From contig CAKTKX010000037.1 of NCBI GenBank assembly GCA_934572365.1, positions 1 through 9,742 of the forward strand: DNA of 9,742 nt. The letters are read 5' to 3'. A model generated the notes under the pieces. The model was not told where the DNA came from, did no database searches, and saw nothing but the letters and a program-made list of their open reading frames with translations. The position numbers were made by a program, and so were the translations under genes. The DNA comes from an uncultured Oscillospiraceae bacterium (GTDB lineage Bacteria > Bacillota > Clostridia > Oscillospirales > Oscillospiraceae). The first letter of the stretch is position 1; every line of letters starts with the position of its first letter. This document shows, one piece after another, positions 6,521 through 9,742 of this stretch.

Positions 6521-6588
6521 GCGTAAAACAGTGCCGTTTTCTCTCAAAGCCAATTGATTTTGGAACATTTTCTATTCCTGTTCTTTCG

Positions 6589-6629
6589 CTCCCCTTGTCC
6601 GCATATGCTGTGGACAAGGGGGGATTTCT
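6589..6629 (+). promoter_or_regulatory. Hairpin covering the ribosome site of the flippase gene; possible terminator/attenuator of nth
   Basis: A 15-bp stem (6589-6603 with 6609-6623, two G-T pairs, 5-base loop TATGC) contains an uninterrupted 10-bp core, CCCCTTGTCC/GGACAAGGGG. The 3' arm includes the only ribosome site (AAGGGGGG, 6616-6623) of the next gene, whose TTG start is at 6630. The stem is followed by ATTTCTTT, six T of eight, so it may also end nth transcription. Sequestration of the ribosome site is inferred from base pairing alone. Confidence 0.55.
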
Positions 6630-8150
6630 TTGCCCAAAAAGCTGCCGATTTTCTATTCCGCGCTGCTGCTCACGGGGGTAAACCTGCTGCTGCGGCTGGT
6701 GGGAACTTCGTTTCAGGTGTACATCTCCGGCCGCATCGGCGCCGCCGGAGTGGGTCTTTTGCAGTTGACCATGTCCGTGGGGAGTCTCGCCATGGTGACC
6801 GGCATCGCCGGTGTTCGAACCGCCGCCATGTATCTGACCGCCGAGGAGCTGGGGAAAAAGCGCCCCGGGAACGTGACCTGGGTCTTGTCCGGCTGCTTCC
6901 TGTACAGCATTCTGTGCAGCACAGCCGTGGCTGCCGCTCTCTATTTTCTCGCGCCTACGCTGGCGGAAAACTGGATCGGAGACCTGCGCACCGTGGATTC
7001 CCTTCGGCTGTTTGCCGCGTTTCTCCCCGTCTCCTGCCTGTGCGGCGTCATGACCGGGTACTTCACCGCAGCCAACCGCATCGGGACACTGGCGGCGGTG
7101 GAGGCGGCGGAGCAGCTATGCTCCATGGTCGTGACCATGGCCGTTCTGACTCTCTGGGCGGGAGACGACCCGGGACGCGCCTGTCAGAGCGTGGTCATGG
7201 GCGGATGCCTCGGCGCTTGCCTGACGCTGTGCTGTCTGATGCTGCTGCGCCTTGCCGAGCGGGTAAAGCCCGGGGCAAAAATCCCCGTAAGGAGCCGTCT
7301 TTTACAGGCAGCCGTCCCTCTTGCCATGGCGGACGTACTGAAATCCGGCATCAGCACCACGGAAAACCTGATGGTTCCCAAACGTCTGGCGCTGAATTCC
7401 CTGATTAACAGCCCTCTTGCGGCCTTCGGCGTCGTCAGCGGCATGGTGTTCCCCGTCCTGATGTTCCCCGCCTGTATCCTGTTCGGGCTGGCCGAGCTGC
7501 TCATCCCGGAGCTTGCCCGGTGTGCCGCCGCAGGAAGCAAGCAGCGGATTTCCTATCTGGTGCGGCGAAGCCTGCGCACCGCCATGCTGTACGGCATCGT
7601 TTTCAGCGGTCTGGAATTTCTGCTGGCCGACAGGCTGTGCAATTCCCTGTACCACAATGCCGAAGCGGGACGCTGGCTGCAGCTTTACGCGCTGCTCATC
7701 CCCATGCTCTACTGCGACGCCATCACCGACGCCATGACCAAGGGCTTGGGGCAGCAAAAGGTCTGCGTCCGCTACAACATCATCACCAACTCCATGGATG
7801 TGCTTTTCCTGTATTTTCTTCTCCCAAAATACGGAATGGAGGGCTACTTTTTCAGTTTTTTCATCACCCATCTGGTAAATTTCGTTCTCAGTCTGCGAAG
7901 GCTCCTGCTCATCACCGGGGAGGCCGTCCCCTTCTCCGTCCCGGCGCTGTCCGTCGCGGCCGCCATTGCCGCCGGGTGGGGCGCTTCCCGCTTTGGCTCC
8001 CCGGTACTGCGGGCGGGAACGTATCCCGTTTTGCTGGGCTGCCTGATGTGCCTGTTCGGGGTTCTGGGGCGGGAGGATATTGCCTGGCTCAAGGGGCTTT
8101 TCCGGGGAAAAACCGTTTCAAACGTACGCACTTTCTCCAAAAGCGCATAG
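6630..8150 (+). CDS. SpoVB/MOP-type polysaccharide (lipid-linked sugar) flippase
   Basis: This 506-residue, very hydrophobic protein has about 13-14 predicted membrane helices and the pattern of the oligosaccharide flippase (MOP) superfamily, closest in my reading to stage V sporulation protein B: an opening KKLPIFYSALLLTGVNLLLRLVG-like helix (3-25), QVYISGRIGAAGVGLLQL (29-46), a mid-chain STTENLMVPKRL (242-253) and YCDAITDAMTKGLGQQK (361-377). Such proteins move lipid-linked sugars across the cytoplasmic membrane; SpoVB itself acts in spore cortex synthesis, but the family also includes capsule and wall transporters, so the symbol is left blank. The TTG at 6630 is used because it gives the family N-terminus and follows a ribosome site (6616-6623), though that site lies in a hairpin. 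A short basic tail (491-506) closes the protein. The gene ends just before the convergent terminator at 8151. Confidence 0.85.
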   Translation: MPKKLPIFYSALLLTGVNLLLRLVGTSFQVYISGRIGAAGVGLLQLTMSVGSLAMVTGIAGVRTAAMYLTAEELGKKRPGNVTWVLSGCFLYSILCSTAVAAALYFLAPTLAENWIGDLRTVDSLRLFAAFLPVSCLCGVMTGYFTAANRIGTLAAVEAAEQLCSMVVTMAVLTLWAGDDPGRACQSVVMGGCLGACLTLCCLMLLRLAERVKPGAKIPVRSRLLQAAVPLAMADVLKSGISTTENLMVPKRLALNSLINSPLAAFGVVSGMVFPVLMFPACILFGLAELLIPELARCAAAGSKQRISYLVRRSLRTAMLYGIVFSGLEFLLADRLCNSLYHNAEAGRWLQLYALLIPMLYCDAITDAMTKGLGQQKVCVRYNIITNSMDVLFLYFLLPKYGMEGYFFSFFITHLVNFVLSLRRLLLITGEAVPFSVPALSVAAAIAAGWGASRFGSPVLRAGTYPVLLGCLMCLFGVLGREDIAWLKGLFRGKTVSNVRTFSKSA

Positions 8151-8178
8151 AAAATGACCCGCCGCGGCGGGTCATTTT
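8151..8178. terminator. Bidirectional terminator, 28-bp perfect palindrome
   Basis: AAAATGACCCGCCG (8151-8164) is followed directly by its exact complement (8165-8178). With A4 on one side and T4 on the other, it has the form of an intrinsic terminator in both directions. It begins right after the flippase stop codon and ends five bases before the pepD stop on the other strand. Confidence 0.92.
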
Positions 8179-8183
8179 GCGTT

Positions 8184-9626
8184 TTACAGATTTTTCAGAA
8201 CTTCCAGCAGGAACTTCCAGGTGCGCTCCGTGGACGCGATGTCCAGCTTTTCCCGGCTGGTGTGGATGTCGTGCATCTGCGGGCCGATGGATACGCAGTC
8301 CAGCCCCGGCAGCTTTTCTCCCAGCAAGCCGCATTCCAGCCCCGCGTGGATGGCCAGCACCTGGGGCTCCTTGCCGAACATCTCCCGGTAAATGCGAACC
8401 ATGGTGTCCCGGAGAACGGAATCCTTCCTGAATTCCCAGGCGGGGTACTCCCCGGACTGAGAATAGTTCCCTTCAAAGAACTCGGCAAGGTCTTTCAGCT
8501 TTTCCAGCAGTTCTTCTTTTTCGCTGTTGACGGAGCTTCGGACGGAGAACGTGACGTTGAACCGCTCTCCCAGTTTGGTGATGCCCATGTTCAGGCTGGT
8601 CTGCACCAGGCCGTCAATATCCTGACTTCTGGCCTGCACCCCGTTGGGCGCGGCGCAGAGCAGGCCGATGACCTTGGCCGTCGCCTGAGTAGACAGGCCG
8701 TTGCCGCCCAAAGCGTCCACGTCGAAGGCCTGAATGACGGCATCCGGCTCGTCGTACTTTTCCCGAACCTCCGCCTGTAATTCCTCCGCCACGGCGTTGA
8801 TTCGCTCCAACTGAATGCCCATGGCCACCAGGGTCGCCTGGCAGGAACGGGGAATGGCGTTGTCCTTGGTACCGCCGGACAGGGAGGTCAGGCAGAGCGG
8901 CATGAGCTTCTGAATGCGATCCATGAATTCGCCCATGACCTTGTTGGCATTGGCGCGGTTCTTGTGGATCTCCGCGCCGGAATGACCGCCCTGCAAGCCG
9001 TCCACGCTGAGACGGACGCAGGGGCCGTAAACCGCTTTCCGCTCTGCGGGCAGACTGATGGTCGCGGTCGCGCCGCCGGCGCAGGACACGGTGAAAATCC
9101 CCTCGTCCTCGGAGTCCAGATTGATCATCGTTCTGCCCTTCAGTTCGGACAGGTCGATGACGTCCGCGCCCAGCATCCCGATCTCCTCGTCCACGGTGAT
9201 AATGACCTCCAGCGGCGGGTGGGGGATGGTATCGTCCGCCAGCAGCGCCAGGGCGTAAGCAACGGCAATGCCGTCGTCGCCGCCCAGGGTGGTACCTTTT
9301 GCGAACACAAACTTATCGTCATGGGTGACGTCCAGCCCGTCCTTTTCCATATCCAGCGGGCAGTCCATGTCCTTTTCACACACCATGTCCATGTGACCCT
9401 GTAAAATCACGGGGGCATGCGCTTCCATGCCGCAGGTGCCGTTTCCAAAGAGAATCACATTGTTTGCCCCATCCTGAATGTACCGCAGGCCATGCTCTTT
9501 GGCAAAATCTACCAGATAATCAGATATTTTCTTCGTATTCCGGGAACCATGGGGGATGGCGCAAACTTCCTCAAAATAATGAAAAACCGCAGCAGGTTCC
9601 AGCCCCGCCAATCGTTTCGTTTCCAT
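8184..9626 (-). CDS. pepD: Aminoacyl-histidine dipeptidase / cytosolic non-specific dipeptidase (M20C)
   Basis: The 480-residue cytosolic zinc peptidase cuts dipeptides such as carnosine-type Xaa-His and supplies amino acids from peptides. Metal and catalytic positions of family M20 are all present: H78 and D80 (GHMDMV), D117 (LGGDDG), the catalytic E147 with E148 (VDEEIG), D171 (INLDSED) and a C-terminal histidine (H452 or H455, in MHDIHTSRE). GGHSG (213-217) belongs to the lid/dimerisation region. The full length fits the family. The start at 9626 (METKRL) is preferred over an in-frame ATG at 9644 because the ribosome site AAAAGGAG (9634-9641) would lie inside the longer version; spacing to 9626 is seven bases. 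It is transcribed alone from its own promoter and converges on the flippase gene. Confidence 0.96.
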   Translation of the reverse strand: METKRLAGLEPAAVFHYFEEVCAIPHGSRNTKKISDYLVDFAKEHGLRYIQDGANNVILFGNGTCGMEAHAPVILQGHMDMVCEKDMDCPLDMEKDGLDVTHDDKFVFAKGTTLGGDDGIAVAYALALLADDTIPHPPLEVIITVDEEIGMLGADVIDLSELKGRTMINLDSEDEGIFTVSCAGGATATISLPAERKAVYGPCVRLSVDGLQGGHSGAEIHKNRANANKVMGEFMDRIQKLMPLCLTSLSGGTKDNAIPRSCQATLVAMGIQLERINAVAEELQAEVREKYDEPDAVIQAFDVDALGGNGLSTQATAKVIGLLCAAPNGVQARSQDIDGLVQTSLNMGITKLGERFNVTFSVRSSVNSEKEELLEKLKDLAEFFEGNYSQSGEYPAWEFRKDSVLRDTMVRIYREMFGKEPQVLAIHAGLECGLLGEKLPGLDCVSIGPQMHDIHTSREKLDIASTERTWKFLLEVLKNL

Positions 9627-9665
9627 ATAGACACTCCTTTTCATTGGATGGAATTCCTTATTCTC

Positions 9666-9694
9666 ATTCTACCACAGGCGCCATCAAAAGTCTA
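9666..9694 (-). promoter_or_regulatory. Sigma-A-type promoter of pepD
   Basis: Read on the minus strand, TAGACT (9689-9694) lies 17 bases before TAGAAT (9666-9671), which also has an extended -10 TGn. The transcript would start near 9659, about 33 bases before the start codon at 9626. Confidence 0.65.
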
Positions 9695-9724
9695 TCGCAA
9701 TCTCTCACCAGAAAACAGCAAAGA

Positions 9725-9742
9725 CTACGGAAAAATCCGTAG
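9725..9742. terminator. Terminator-like hairpin at the right edge (uncertain)
   Basis: CTACGGA (9725-9731) and TCCGTAG (9736-9742) form a perfect 7-bp stem around AAAA. It reaches the end of the window, so neither a following T-tract nor the neighbouring gene can be seen. It may belong to a gene beyond the edge. Confidence 0.35.

Noticed and set aside
6525..6540. AAAAC/GTTTT repeat after nth as a terminator
   Set aside because: The stem would be only 5 bp and A/T-rich, with no T-tract; the hairpin at 6589-6623 is a far better candidate.
6554..7408. 284-codon frame overlapping the flippase gene on the same strand
   Set aside because: It is Arg/Gly/His-rich and without family features; the 6630 frame gives a clear multi-helix flippase over the same bases.
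9627..9644. Upstream ATG start for pepD
   Set aside because: The ribosome site for the downstream ATG lies within these codons, and no comparable site precedes 9644.
1..9742. Defence island, CRISPR array, prophage or insertion sequence
   Set aside because: No regular repeats, transposase, integrase, Cas or toxin-antitoxin motifs were seen; base composition is even across the genes.

Overview
The window looks like chromosomal DNA from a GC-rich, low-oxygen Gram-positive of the Clostridia, most likely the Oscillospiraceae/Ruminococcaceae gut group. This is an inference from the GC-rich third codon positions, strong Shine-Dalgarno sites, use of TTG/GTG starts, Firmicutes-type sigma-A promoters and gene families (VanZ-like, SpoVB-like flippase, Fn3/Big2 surface proteins). 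There are eight protein genes, one of them cut by the left edge. I found no RNA gene, CRISPR array, insertion sequence or prophage.

Layout: (1) 1-746, minus strand, partial: a zinc-ribbon protein with one membrane segment and an outer Ig-like (Big2) domain. (2) 747-889: a compact divergent promoter region in which an inverted repeat sits between, and overlaps, the two back-to-back -35 boxes. (3) 890-3733, plus: a 947-residue membrane protein kinase, with a cytoplasmic kinase domain, acidic Pro/Glu linker, one membrane segment and an outer part built of Fn3-like repeats; a clear terminator follows. (4) 3930-4481 and 4493-5083, plus: a two-gene unit of a zinc-dependent phospholipase C-like protein and a VanZ-like membrane protein, closed by a 16-bp terminator stem. 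(5) 5200-5811, plus: a protein of two OB-fold, SSB-like halves. (6) 5888-6520, plus: endonuclease III with its own promoter. (7) 6630-8150, plus: a SpoVB/MOP-type lipid-linked sugar flippase. (8) 8184-9626, minus: the M20 dipeptidase PepD, convergent with the flippase; the two share a 28-bp perfect palindrome as terminator.

The most notable region is 1-3733. Two divergent genes share one architecture (cytoplasmic sensing or catalytic head, acidic low-complexity linker, single membrane helix, outer Ig/Fn3 modules) and probably one operator, which suggests a transmembrane signalling pair. The kinase keeps the lysine and the two catalytic aspartates but has lost the usual HRD histidine/arginine and the glycine-loop pattern, and it has Fn3-like rather than PASTA repeats. 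Two hairpins also deserve attention: one holds the start codon of the OB-fold gene inside its stem, and one 15-bp stem contains the Shine-Dalgarno site of the flippase gene. The rest (nth, pepD, VanZ, phospholipase, flippase) is ordinary housekeeping or envelope content.
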